Under the pieces are notes generated by a model. The model was given only the letters and a program-made list of their open reading frames with translations, ran no database searches and had not been told where the DNA came from. From Roseicyclus amphidinii (GTDB lineage: Bacteria; Pseudomonadota; Alphaproteobacteria; Rhodobacterales; Rhodobacteraceae), in NCBI RefSeq assembly GCF_030163755.1, contig NZ_JASJOE010000001.1, positions 124,001 through 188,000 of the forward strand: a stretch of DNA of 64,000 nucleotides, written 5' to 3'. The translations under genes and the position numbers were made by a program. This document shows positions 54,632 through 62,470 of this stretch, piece by piece (the first letter of the stretch is position 1; every line of letters starts with the position of its first letter).

Positions 54632-55582
54632 ATGATCGAGATCTTTCTCAAGACGCTGCCGTTCTTCGCGCTGATCGGGCTGGGCTACCAGGCCTGCCGG
54701 ACGGGGTTTTTCACCGCCGAGGCGGCGGCCTACCTGACGAAATTCGTCTTCTATTTCGCGCTTTCCGCGATGCTGTTCCGCTTTGCCGCGAACCTGTCGC
54801 TGGCCGAGATCTTCGACTGGTGGTTCGTGGCGGCCTATCTCTGGGGCTGTTTCGTGGTCTACGCCATCGCCACGGCGGTGGCCTTCCTGCGCCGCCGGTC
54901 GATCGAGGAAGCGGCGGTCGAGGCGCAATGCGCCGTGATCGGGAACACCGGCTTTCTCGGCGTGCCGATGCTGATCGTCCTGATGGGCGAGGCCGCGGCG
55001 GGCCCGGTGCTGATGGTGCTGTCGCTGGACCTGATCGTGTTCTCGTCGCTGATCGTGATCCTGATCACCGGCAGCCGGGACGGGCGGATGTCGCTGGGCA
55101 TTCTCAAGACGGTGGGCATGGGGTTGGTGAAGAACCCGATGATCGTGTCGATGGTGCTGGGGCTGGCCTGGTCGGGCACGGGCTGGCCGGTGCCGGGGCC
55201 GGTGAACGAGTTCCTCGCCATCCTCGGGGCGGCGGCGACGCCCGGCGCGCTCTTCGCCATCGGGGCCTCGCTGGCGGGCAAATCGGCCGAGCGGATCGAG
55301 GTCGCTGGCTGGCTGAGTTTCTGCAAACTGGTGCTGCATCCGCTGGCGGTGGCCTTTGCCGCGCTGCTGCTGTTCCCGGTCGAGGCTTTCGACGCGGCGG
55401 TGATGATCGCGGCGGCCTCCCTGCCGGTGGCGGGGAATGTCTATATCCTCGCCCAGCATTACGGCGTCGCGCCGCAGCGCGTCTCGGCCTCGATCCTGGT
55501 GTCGACGGCGGTGTCCATCGTCACGGTCTCGCTGGTGATCGCCTGGGTCAGCGGCATGGCGGGGATCGTGCCGGGCGGGTGA
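54632..55582 (+). CDS. AEC-family transporter (auxin efflux carrier-like permease)
   Basis: A 316-residue inner-membrane protein with about ten hydrophobic segments, such as FLKTLPFFALIGLGYQACR, FVVYAIATAVAFL, MVLSLDLIVFSSLIVILITG and LVLHPLAVAFAALLLF. The family block AVIGNTGFLGVPMLIVLMG near the middle is typical of AEC permeases, which move small organic acids such as malonate or malate; the substrate here is unknown. ATG 54632 has a GAAGGGG site. Divergent from the TetR gene, its likely regulator. Confidence 0.87.
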   Translation: MIEIFLKTLPFFALIGLGYQACRTGFFTAEAAAYLTKFVFYFALSAMLFRFAANLSLAEIFDWWFVAAYLWGCFVVYAIATAVAFLRRRSIEEAAVEAQCAVIGNTGFLGVPMLIVLMGEAAAGPVLMVLSLDLIVFSSLIVILITGSRDGRMSLGILKTVGMGLVKNPMIVSMVLGLAWSGTGWPVPGPVNEFLAILGAAATPGALFAIGASLAGKSAERIEVAGWLSFCKLVLHPLAVAFAALLLFPVEAFDAAVMIAAASLPVAGNVYILAQHYGVAPQRVSASILVSTAVSIVTVSLVIAWVSGMAGIVPGG

Positions 55583-55643
55583 TGCGCTTGCGCGCCGGGG
55601 CCGGGCCGGGCTACGCCTGTCGCGCCGGGCAAAGGAGGGCAGG

Positions 55644-56483
55644 ATGGAGACGATTTCCGAGAACCGCTGTTTCGGGGGCACGCAGGGCGTCTATCGCCAT
55701 GCCTCGGACGCGCTGGGGTGCGAGATGACCTTCGGCCTGTTCCTGCCGGCCGAGGCCGATGACGGCCCGGTGCCCGTGCTGTGGTATCTCTCGGGGCTGA
55801 CCTGCACCCATGCCAACGCGATGGAAAAGGCTGGCGCGCAGCAATGGGCCGCCGAGCAGGGGATCGCGCTGGTCTTCCCCGACACCTCGCCCCGCGGCGC
55901 GGGCGTGCCGGATGACGCGGCCTATGACCTGGGCCAGGGGGCGGGGTTCTACGTGAACGCGACGCAAGACCCCTGGGCCGAGCATTTCCAGATGTGGAGC
56001 TACGTGACCGAGGAGCTGCCCGGCCTGCTTTTCGCGCGCTTCCCGCTGGACGAGGCGCGGCAGGGGATCACCGGGCATTCGATGGGCGGGCATGGCGCGC
56101 TGACCATCGCCATGCACTTCCCCGACCGGTTCGCTTCCGTTTCGGCCTTCGCGCCGATCTGCGCGCCCTCGGACAGCGACTGGGGTCGCAAGCAGTTCAC
56201 CGCCTATCTCGGCGAGAACACCGCGCTTTGGGAGGCGCATGACGCGACCATGTTGATGCGTGAGCGGGGCTTTCCGGGGCCCATCCTGATCGACACCGGC
56301 ACGGCGGACCAGTTCGGCGACCTGCTGAAGACCGAGGCGCTGGCCGAGGCGATGGCCGCGCGCCGCCAGCACGCGACGCTGCGGATGCAGCCCGGCTATG
56401 ACCACAGCTATTACTTCGTCTCGAGCTTCATGGAAGATCACGTGAGCTTCCACGCCGAGGCGCTTTACGGGGTGAGCGAATGA
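55644..56483 (+). CDS. fghA: S-formylglutathione hydrolase
   Basis: Releases formate and glutathione from S-formylglutathione in formaldehyde detoxification (alpha/beta-hydrolase, esterase D family). The 279-residue product has LWYLSGLTCTHANAMEKAGAQ, the nucleophile Ser in GHSMGGHGALTIA, catalytic Asp in IDTGTADQFGD and His in YDHSYYFVSSF. The usual partner, glutathione-dependent formaldehyde dehydrogenase, is not in the window. An AGGAGG site precedes ATG 55644. The stop overlaps the next start (ATGA), so three genes form one operon. Confidence 0.95.
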   Translation: METISENRCFGGTQGVYRHASDALGCEMTFGLFLPAEADDGPVPVLWYLSGLTCTHANAMEKAGAQQWAAEQGIALVFPDTSPRGAGVPDDAAYDLGQGAGFYVNATQDPWAEHFQMWSYVTEELPGLLFARFPLDEARQGITGHSMGGHGALTIAMHFPDRFASVSAFAPICAPSDSDWGRKQFTAYLGENTALWEAHDATMLMRERGFPGPILIDTGTADQFGDLLKTEALAEAMAARRQHATLRMQPGYDHSYYFVSSFMEDHVSFHAEALYGVSE

Positions 56484-57103
56484 CACCGGAAGCCGTGATC
56501 TTCGACATCGGCAACGTGCTGATCGAATGGCAGCCCGAACGCTATTACGACCGCGTCTATGGCGAGGATCGGCGGCGCGCTTTGTTCGACGCGGTCGATC
56601 TGCACTGGATGAACGAGCGTGTGGACCGCGGCGAGCCCTTCCGCGAGGTGATCTACGAGACCGCCGAGGCGCATCCCGAGTGGCGCGCGGAGATCCGCGA
56701 CTGGCACGACAGCTGGATCGAGCTGGCCACGCCCGTGATCGACCATTCGGTGACGCTGCTGCGCCGGCTGCGCGCCAAGGGCGTGCCGGTGCATTGCCTG
56801 ACGAATTTCGGCGTCGAAAGCTACGCCTATGCACAGACGCAGTTCGATTTCCTCAACGAGTTCGACATCGAGTTCGTCTCGGGGCGGATGCAGGTGACCA
56901 AGCCCGACCCCCGCATCTACGAGATGGTCGAGGCGGGCGTCGGCGTCCCGCCCGGTGCGATTCTCTTCGCCGATGACCGCGACGCCAATATCGCCGCGGC
57001 CGAGGCGCGCGGCTGGCAGGCGCATCTGTTCGACGGGCCCGAGGGCTGGGCCGCGCGGCTGGTGGCGGCGGGGCTGTTGACGGCAGAGGAGGCGGCGGCA
57101 TGA
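56480..57103 (+). CDS. HAD-superfamily hydrolase (YihX-like)
   Basis: A 207-residue haloacid-dehalogenase-type phosphatase: motif I VIFDIGNVLIEWQPERYY (Asp nucleophile, with Gly and Asn instead of Gly-Thr), motif II CLTNFGVES, Lys in QVTKPDPRIYEMV, and motif III FADDRDANIAAAEARGW. The pattern resembles the alpha-D-glucose-1-phosphatase YihX group, but the substrate is not known. It overlaps fghA and the next gene by four bases each, so the three proteins are made together. Confidence 0.85.
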   Translation: MTPEAVIFDIGNVLIEWQPERYYDRVYGEDRRRALFDAVDLHWMNERVDRGEPFREVIYETAEAHPEWRAEIRDWHDSWIELATPVIDHSVTLLRRLRAKGVPVHCLTNFGVESYAYAQTQFDFLNEFDIEFVSGRMQVTKPDPRIYEMVEAGVGVPPGAILFADDRDANIAAAEARGWQAHLFDGPEGWAARLVAAGLLTAEEAAA

Positions 57104-58011
57104 ACGTGCGGATGATCGGACCCGAGGCCGAGGCGCAGCTGGACTGGCTGGCGCTCTGCCGGGCCATCGAGGCGGGCCATGCCCTGCCGCGGGCAGAGGT
57201 GGCGGACACGTTCCTCTATCGCGGGGCCGATACGCTGCTGAGCCGCGCGGCCTGGATCGACGGGCTGGGGCAGCTGGTGAAGACGGCGACGATCTTTCCC
57301 GGCAACGGGGCGGTCGGGCTGCCCACGGTGAACGGGTCGGCTGCTGTCTATTCGGACGGCGACGGGACGCTGTCGGCGATCGTGGATTTCCACCTGCTGA
57401 CCAAATGGAAGACCGCCGGTGACAGTCTCTGCGCGGCGCTCAGGCTCGCACCGAAAGGGGCGGAGACGATCCTGATCGTCGGCGCGGGCACGGTCGGCCG
57501 GTCGCTGCGCGCGGCCTATGGCGCGGGCTTTCCCGGCGCGCGGTTCCTGGTGTGGAACCGGACGCGGGCGGGGGCCGAGGCGCTGGCGGCGGGATGGCCC
57601 GACACCGAGGTGGTGGACGACCTCGAGGCGGCGGTGGGGCGTGCGGATATCGTGACCTCGGCCACGATGGCGACCGAGCCGGTGTTGCGGGGCGACTGGC
57701 TGCGGGCCGGGCAGCACATCGACCTGATCGGGGCCTACCGGCCCGACATGCGCGAGGCGGATGACGAAGCTTTGCGGCGCGCGCGGGTCTTCGTGGACAG
57801 CCGCGAGACGACGCTGGGCCATATCGGCGAGCTGAAGATCCCGCTGGAGGCGGGGGTTCTGACCGAGGCTGACGTGGTGGCGGAGTATTACGACCTGCCG
57901 TCGGGCGCGTTCGCGCGCGGATCGGAGGACGAGATCACGCTGTTCAAGAACGGCGGCGGCGCGCACCTGGACCTGATGGTGGCGCGCTACATCCTCGACG
58001 CGGTGAGTTGA
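57100..58011 (+). CDS. Ornithine cyclodeaminase / mu-crystallin-family dehydrogenase
   Basis: NAD(P)-dependent amino-acid or ketimine reductase fold, 303 residues. Blocks: LVKTATIFPGN with the substrate-binding Lys, NGSAAVYSDGDGTLSAIVDF, the Rossmann motif ILIVGAGTVGRSLRAA, VTSATMATEPVL, and IDLIGAYRPDMREADDEALRRA. Members include ornithine cyclodeaminase, alanine dehydrogenase and Delta1-piperideine-2-carboxylate reductases; which one cannot be told. ATG overlaps the upstream stop. A series of three hairpins follows the stop. Confidence 0.87.
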   Translation: MNVRMIGPEAEAQLDWLALCRAIEAGHALPRAEVADTFLYRGADTLLSRAAWIDGLGQLVKTATIFPGNGAVGLPTVNGSAAVYSDGDGTLSAIVDFHLLTKWKTAGDSLCAALRLAPKGAETILIVGAGTVGRSLRAAYGAGFPGARFLVWNRTRAGAEALAAGWPDTEVVDDLEAAVGRADIVTSATMATEPVLRGDWLRAGQHIDLIGAYRPDMREADDEALRRARVFVDSRETTLGHIGELKIPLEAGVLTEADVVAEYYDLPSGAFARGSEDEITLFKNGGGAHLDLMVARYILDAVS

Positions 58012-58018
58012 GCGGTTT

Positions 58019-58086
58019 CGCCCGCTGCCGCGGGCGACCCGCGCGCCGCTGGCGCGGCGCGGGTGCGAATTTTCATACGAAAATTC
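58019..58086. terminator. Three consecutive hairpins between ornithine-cyclodeaminase-like and MFS genes
   Basis: Hairpin 1: arms CGCCCGC/GCGGGCG (58019-58036). Hairpin 2: ACCCGCGC/GCGCGGGT (58037-58064). Hairpin 3: GAATTTTC/GAAAATTC, loop ATAC, at 58067-58086, which overlaps the stop codon of the convergent MFS gene. Suits a bidirectional terminator; the last hairpin may be a dispersed element. Confidence 0.65.
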
Positions 58087-59338
58087 AGGCTGTTGCGATG
58101 GCCGGGCCCCGGTCCTTGAGCGGGGTTTCGCGGATCGGCAGGTGGACCACGGCCGAGAGCGCCCCGACCCCGACGCCGATCCACCAGACCGCCGTGTAAT
58201 CGCCGTAGACATCGTAGAGCGCGCCGCCCAGCCAGACGCCGAGGAAGCTGCCGAGCTGGTGCGAGAAGAACACCAGCCCGTAGAGCGTGCCCATGTAGCG
58301 CAGCCCGTAGATGTAGCCGACCAGCCCCGAGGTGAGCGGCACGGTGGCGAGCCACAGCGCGCCCATGACGATGGAGAAGGCGATGACCGTCTCGGGCGTG
58401 ATCGGCAACACGATGAAAAGCCCCGCGGCGAGGGTGCGGCCGGTGTAGATCGCGGCCAGCAGGTACCGCTTGGGGAAGCGGTGGCCGAGCCAGCCCGCTG
58501 TGATCGTGCCAGCGATATTCGCCAGCCCGATCAGCGAGATGGCGACGGCGCCGAGCGCCGATGTGGTCGTGATCCCGATGCCGTGCAGCAGGGAGCCGGG
58601 GGCGATGGGGCCGCAGAGCTCGGTCACGAAGGCGGGGAAATGGGCGGTGATGAAGCCCAGCTGGTAGCCGCAGGAGAAGAAGCCGATGAAGATCAGCGCG
58701 AAGGAGGGATCGCGGATCGCCTTTCCGACGATCTGGCCCATGCTCTCCTCGAGGTCGGCTTTCGTCGCGCGGGCGGGCGCGCGCAGGAGGGGCAGCGCGA
58801 AAAGGCTAGCGAGGATCATCGCGGCGAAGATCAGGAAGACGGTCTGCCAGGGGAAGATCGACAGAAGCCCCTCGGCCAGCGGTGCGCCGAAGACCTGACC
58901 GGCGGAGCCCGCCGCGGTGGCGATGCCGAGCGCCATGGAGCGGTTTGCATCGGATGCGGCGCGGCCGACGATGGCGAGGATCACCCCGAACCCGGTGCCC
59001 GCGATGCCGAAGCCGACAAGGATTTCAAGGAGTTGGTGCTGTCCGGGCGTGATCGCGTAGGCTGAGAGGACAAGGCCCGCGGCATACATCAGCGCGCCCA
59101 GCACGATGGCTCGCCTGTCGCCGAAGCGTTCGGCGATGGCGCCGAAGATCGGCTGGCCGATGCCCCAGGCGAGGTTCTGGATGGCGATGGCGAGCGAGAA
59201 TTCGGCGCGGAGCCAGCCGAAATCCTCGGCGATGGGGATCTGGAAGACGCCGAAGCTGGCGCGGATGGCGAAGCTGATCATGATGACCAGGCAGCCGCCG
59301 ATCAGGACCGGGGTGAACACATTGTCTTGTCGGGTCAT
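58085..59338 (-). CDS. MFS transporter
   Basis: A 417-residue major-facilitator permease with twelve hydrophobic segments and MFS loop motifs (AIAERFGDRRAIVLG between segments 2 and 3; GHRFPKRYLLAAIYTGR in the second half). The sequence resembles monocarboxylate or oxalate/formate-type carriers of the NreB/MCT-like families, but the substrate is not known. The open frame starts further upstream; ATG 59338 has an AGGTG site and gives a normal N-terminus. Its stop codon lies in a perfect hairpin. Convergent with the preceding operon. Confidence 0.88.
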   Translation of the reverse strand: MTRQDNVFTPVLIGGCLVIMISFAIRASFGVFQIPIAEDFGWLRAEFSLAIAIQNLAWGIGQPIFGAIAERFGDRRAIVLGALMYAAGLVLSAYAITPGQHQLLEILVGFGIAGTGFGVILAIVGRAASDANRSMALGIATAAGSAGQVFGAPLAEGLLSIFPWQTVFLIFAAMILASLFALPLLRAPARATKADLEESMGQIVGKAIRDPSFALIFIGFFSCGYQLGFITAHFPAFVTELCGPIAPGSLLHGIGITTTSALGAVAISLIGLANIAGTITAGWLGHRFPKRYLLAAIYTGRTLAAGLFIVLPITPETVIAFSIVMGALWLATVPLTSGLVGYIYGLRYMGTLYGLVFFSHQLGSFLGVWLGGALYDVYGDYTAVWWIGVGVGALSAVVHLPIRETPLKDRGPAIATA

Positions 59339-59463
59339 GTCGCACCTGTTCCTGCCGCGCGCTGCAAGATGCAAGGGGCGCGCGGGCGCGTCAATTCAGG
59401 CTCTGTCATGAGGCAGTCAACGGGTGCTTAACGTCCGGCGCGAAGGGGTGTAGGCAGGCGCGC

Positions 59464-60564
59464 ATGGGACAGCATCTGCAAGCGATCTACGATACGCGCG
59501 TGGCCGAGGGGCTGCTGCGCCCGGACCCTGCGCAGAGGGCGGCGCTGTTGCGGCTGGAGGCGCTGCGGGAGCGGCTGGAGAACCGTCCGCCGCCGCGCTC
59601 GGGGCTGTTGGCGCGGTTCCGAAAGCCGGAAGTTCCGCAAGGAAAACAAGGGGTTTACCTGTGGGGCGGGGTCGGTCGCGGCAAGTCGATGCTGATGGAC
59701 CTGTTCTACAGCCATGCGCCGACGACGCAGAAGCGGCGGGTGCATTTCCATGCCTTCATGCAGGAGGTGCAGGCGGCGCTGCACGAGGCGCGCAAGACCG
59801 GGGTGGATGACGCGATCAAGCCGGTGGCGGAAGACATCGCGCGCGATCTCAAGATCTTGTGTTTCGACGAGATGCAGATCACCGATATTGCGGATGCCAT
59901 GATCGTGGGGCGGCTGTTTGAGCGGCTCTTCGCGGCGGGCGTGGTGATCGTGACCACGTCGAACCGGCATCCCTCGGACCTCTACAAGGATGGGCTGAAC
60001 CGGCAGTTGTTCCTGCCCTTCATCAGGCTTCTGGAGGAGCGGTTGGAGGTCGATCAGCTGGAGGCGATGACCGATTACCGGCAGGATCGGCTGGCCGGGG
60101 AAACGGTTTATTTTCAACCGCTTGGCGCAGATGCGACGCGGGCGATCAACGAGATCTGGCGCGACCTGAGCGGCGGGCGGGAGGAGGAGCTTTGCCTCGA
60201 GGTGAAGGGGCGCGAGGTGCATCTGCCGCGCTACTGGGCGGGGATGGCGCGGGCGTCGTTCTGGGACCTTTGTGGGCAGCCGCTGGGGCCTGCGGATTAC
60301 CTGGCGCTGGTGGGGGCGGTGAAGCTGCTGGTGCTGGAAGGCATCCCGCGGCTGGACGCGACAAAATTCAATGAAGCCAAGAGGTTCGTGACCCTCATCG
60401 ACGCGCTTTACGAGGGGCATGTGCGGCTGATCTGCTCGGCCGAGGATGAGCCGGAGCGGCTATACCTCGAGGGGTCGGGGAGCTTCGAGTTCGAGCGCAC
60501 CGCCAGTCGCTTGCGCGAGATGCAGGGGGCCGATTGGGGCACGGGGCGCGACGGGCTGGGGTGA
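59464..60564 (+). CDS. zapE: Cell division protein ZapE (AFG1-family ATPase)
   Basis: ATPase that associates with the Z-ring and, in mitochondria (Lace1/Afg1), with respiratory-complex quality control. The 366-residue product has Walker A GGVGRGKSMLMD, KRRVHFHAFMQEV, Walker B LCFDEMQITDIADAM and the sensor TTSNRHPSDLYKDGLNR. Length and order are typical. It is preceded by a 125-base gap after the MFS gene. The third 11-base repeat array begins 12 bases after the stop. Confidence 0.93.
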   Translation: MGQHLQAIYDTRVAEGLLRPDPAQRAALLRLEALRERLENRPPPRSGLLARFRKPEVPQGKQGVYLWGGVGRGKSMLMDLFYSHAPTTQKRRVHFHAFMQEVQAALHEARKTGVDDAIKPVAEDIARDLKILCFDEMQITDIADAMIVGRLFERLFAAGVVIVTTSNRHPSDLYKDGLNRQLFLPFIRLLEERLEVDQLEAMTDYRQDRLAGETVYFQPLGADATRAINEIWRDLSGGREEELCLEVKGREVHLPRYWAGMARASFWDLCGQPLGPADYLALVGAVKLLVLEGIPRLDATKFNEAKRFVTLIDALYEGHVRLICSAEDEPERLYLEGSGSFEFERTASRLREMQGADWGTGRDGLG

Positions 60565-60576
60565 TCCGGGCCACCG

Positions 60577-60620
60577 GTGCACAGGGCGTGCACACCGCGT
60601 ACACATCCCGTGCATACGCC
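60577..60620 (+). repeat. Array 3 of 11-base repeats, between zapE and hupE-like gene
   Basis: Exactly four head-to-tail 11-base units: GTGCACAGGGC, GTGCACACCGC, GTACACATCCC and GTGCATACGCC. This is the most regular of the three arrays, 12 bases after the zapE stop and 78 before the next start, in the same orientation as the others. Confidence 0.85.
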
Positions 60621-60638
60621 GATCCGCTGGCTCTCGCG

Positions 60639-60666
60639 TTGACGCCGGAGGCCCGTCCGCTACTGT
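60639..60666 (+). promoter_or_regulatory. Candidate promoter for the hupE-like pair
   Basis: TTGACG at 60639-60644 with TACTGT at 60661-60666 (16 bases apart), about 30 bases before the start codon and 19 bases after the end of repeat array 3. The -10 is weak. Confidence 0.4.
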
Positions 60667-60698
60667 CCTGACGACAAGTCCTGTTCCGAGGTGTTTCC

Positions 60699-61298
60699 AT
60701 GACGACCCTGACCCGAACCGTGCGCATTGCCGCGCTGACCCTGCCGATGATGCTTCTGGCCGCGCAGGCGGGCGCGCATGTGGGCGAGGGGATCAACACC
60801 GGCTTCGCCAGCGGGTTCTGGCACCCGATCTACGGCTGGGACCATGTCGTCGCCATGGTGGCGGTCGGCCTGTGGGGCGCGTTCCTTGGTGCGCCCGCGA
60901 TCTGGATCCTGCCGGTGGTCTTTCCGCTGGTCATGGCCTTCGGCGGGGCGCTGGGCGTGATCGGCGTGCCGATCCCGATGATCGAGACGGGCATCGCGCT
61001 GTCGGGCGTGGTTCTGGGCCTGCTGATCGCCTTTGCCGTGCGCGCGCCGATCTGGGTGGCCGCGGTCATCGTGGGGGTCTTCGCCATCTTCCACGGCCAC
61101 GCCCATGGTACCGAATTGCCCGAGGCGTTCAGCCCCTATGGCTACGCGGTGGGCTTTGTCGTCGGCACGGGCCTGTTGCACATGGCCGGTATCGCGCTGG
61201 GCTTCCTGACGAAATCCGAGGCGGGCAAACTGGCCGTGCGGGGCGCTGGCGGGGTGATCGCGCTGGTGGGCGCGACGTTCCTGTTCGGGCTGGCCTGA
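60699..61298 (+). CDS. HupE/UreJ-family membrane protein
   Basis: A 199-residue membrane protein with a signal-like N-terminus (IAALTLPMMLLAAQAGAHVG) and about six segments. The family motifs are present: HPIYGWDHVVAMVAVGLWG (HPxxGxDH) and IFHGHAHGTELPE. HupE and UreJ members are thought to import nickel or cobalt for hydrogenase or urease, but no urease, hydrogenase or other Ni enzyme gene is in the window, so the metal and role are open. The next gene starts five bases after the stop. Confidence 0.88.
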   Translation: MTTLTRTVRIAALTLPMMLLAAQAGAHVGEGINTGFASGFWHPIYGWDHVVAMVAVGLWGAFLGAPAIWILPVVFPLVMAFGGALGVIGVPIPMIETGIALSGVVLGLLIAFAVRAPIWVAAVIVGVFAIFHGHAHGTELPEAFSPYGYAVGFVVGTGLLHMAGIALGFLTKSEAGKLAVRGAGGVIALVGATFLFGLA

Positions 61299-61303
61299 GC
61301 GCC

Positions 61304-61915
61304 TTGCGCCGTATCCTGACACTGGCGGCGGCGGGGGTTTTTCCCGCCGGACAAGCTGCCGCGCACGCCTTTCAGGGTGGGGCGGATGGTTATGCGCAGT
61401 TCGTCGAGGGCGCGTCGGTCATCCTGACCTATCCCGGCATCCTGCTGCCGATCCTTGCCTTGGGCGTGGCGATCAGCCTGTGGGACACCGAGGGGCTGCC
61501 GCGGGTCTGGCCCTTTGCGCTGGCGGGGCAGGTGCTGGGCATCTTCGCGGCCTCGGTCGTGGGGGTCTGGGTGGCCGTGGCCTTCATGGCGCTTGGCGTC
61601 GTGGTGGCGGGGCTGGCGGCGCTTTGGCCTGCGAGCAACCGGGCGGTGATCACGGGATTGGCCGGGTTGACGGGCCTTGGTGCGATAGCCGCCGCGCTGG
61701 AGGGGCACGGGCTGTTCGAGTTGCCGGTGATGATTCACCTCGGGATTCTCTTTGGCGCGAACCTTGTGCTTGCCGCGGCCTCGGGCGCGTCGGCGCTGGC
61801 GATGGAGCGGGTTCCGGCGGAGTGGATGCGGATCGGCTGGCGGGTGGTGGCCAGCTGGATCGGGGCGATCCTGGTGCTGTTCCTTGCCTTCGCGCTGCGA
61901 AGCGGCGTCAGCTGA
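61304..61915 (+). CDS. Membrane protein, probable partner of the HupE/UreJ-like protein
   Basis: I do not recognise a named family with certainty. The 203-residue product (TTG 61304; no better start exists) has a signal-like N-terminus, then QGGADGYAQFVEGASVILTYPG, a 'HupE/UreJ-like' feel, and about five membrane segments (ILLPILALGVAISL, VLGIFAASVVGVWVAVAFMALGVVVAGL, ILFGANLVLAAASGASAL, SWIGAILVLFLAFAL). The five-base gap makes coupled expression with the upstream gene likely. Together they may form a metal uptake pair; this is inference from context. Confidence 0.6.
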   Translation: MRRILTLAAAGVFPAGQAAAHAFQGGADGYAQFVEGASVILTYPGILLPILALGVAISLWDTEGLPRVWPFALAGQVLGIFAASVVGVWVAVAFMALGVVVAGLAALWPASNRAVITGLAGLTGLGAIAAALEGHGLFELPVMIHLGILFGANLVLAAASGASALAMERVPAEWMRIGWRVVASWIGAILVLFLAFALRSGVS

Positions 61916-62429
61916 CCGGGACGACCGGGTCGCAGTTCAGGCGGACGTCCATCGGAAAGGCCCTGAGCGGCGTGAACGGGTCGATCGAGCTTTCTTCGAC
62001 CCAGCGGTTGTTGATGCAGACATCCTGCGCCCAGTTGCCGCCGTTGAAGCCGAAGCCGCCGTCCGCGCCGCAATTGTTCACCTCGCCGTTGGCGTTCCAT
62101 TCCTGGTAGGTCTGCTGGCTGCGGCTGCCGCCGGTGGGGAACCGAAGGGAACGGGTGTCGAAGCTGAGGGTCCAGGAGGTTTCCGGCGTCGCCATGTCGA
62201 GCGACCAGAAGCCGACGGGCACGCCATCCTTGTAGCCCTGGATGCGGAAGCCGGTGACCTGCCGTTCGGAAATGATGTCTGTGTCGAGCAGCGTTTCGGG
62301 AAACTCGATCATGCCCTCCATCGTGTAGCCGTTCGCGCCGATCCAGCAGAACTGGAACCGGGCGGTGTCGGCGGCGGCGGTCTGGGCCGCGAGGAGGGTC
62401 GCGGCGGTGGCGAGGGTGAGGCGTTTCAT
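61908..62429 (-). CDS. Predicted secreted protein of unknown function
   Basis: A 173-residue protein with a signal peptide (LTLATAATLLAAQTAAAD, cleavage probably after Ala-Ala-Ala) and a mature part rich in aromatic residues, Gly and Asn (FCWIGANGYTMEG, NANGEVNNCGADGGFGFNGGNWAQDVCINNRW), with four Cys that could form two disulfides. I recognise no family. A hairpin CCCCC/GGGGG (62431-62446) sits immediately before the ATG and includes the only G-rich candidate ribosome binding site. It lies downstream of folC, and its 3' end overlaps the convergent membrane protein gene by eight bases. Confidence 0.75.
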   Translation of the reverse strand: MKRLTLATAATLLAAQTAAADTARFQFCWIGANGYTMEGMIEFPETLLDTDIISERQVTGFRIQGYKDGVPVGFWSLDMATPETSWTLSFDTRSLRFPTGGSRSQQTYQEWNANGEVNNCGADGGFGFNGGNWAQDVCINNRWVEESSIDPFTPLRAFPMDVRLNCDPVVPVS

Positions 62430-62470
62430 ACCCCCGAGTGTGGGGGCCGCCGCGCCTGCGTCAAGGGCGG

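Noticed and set aside
55583-55643. Riboswitch or attenuator before fghA
   Set aside because: The gap is only 61 bases, with a normal ribosome binding site and no convincing conserved fold.
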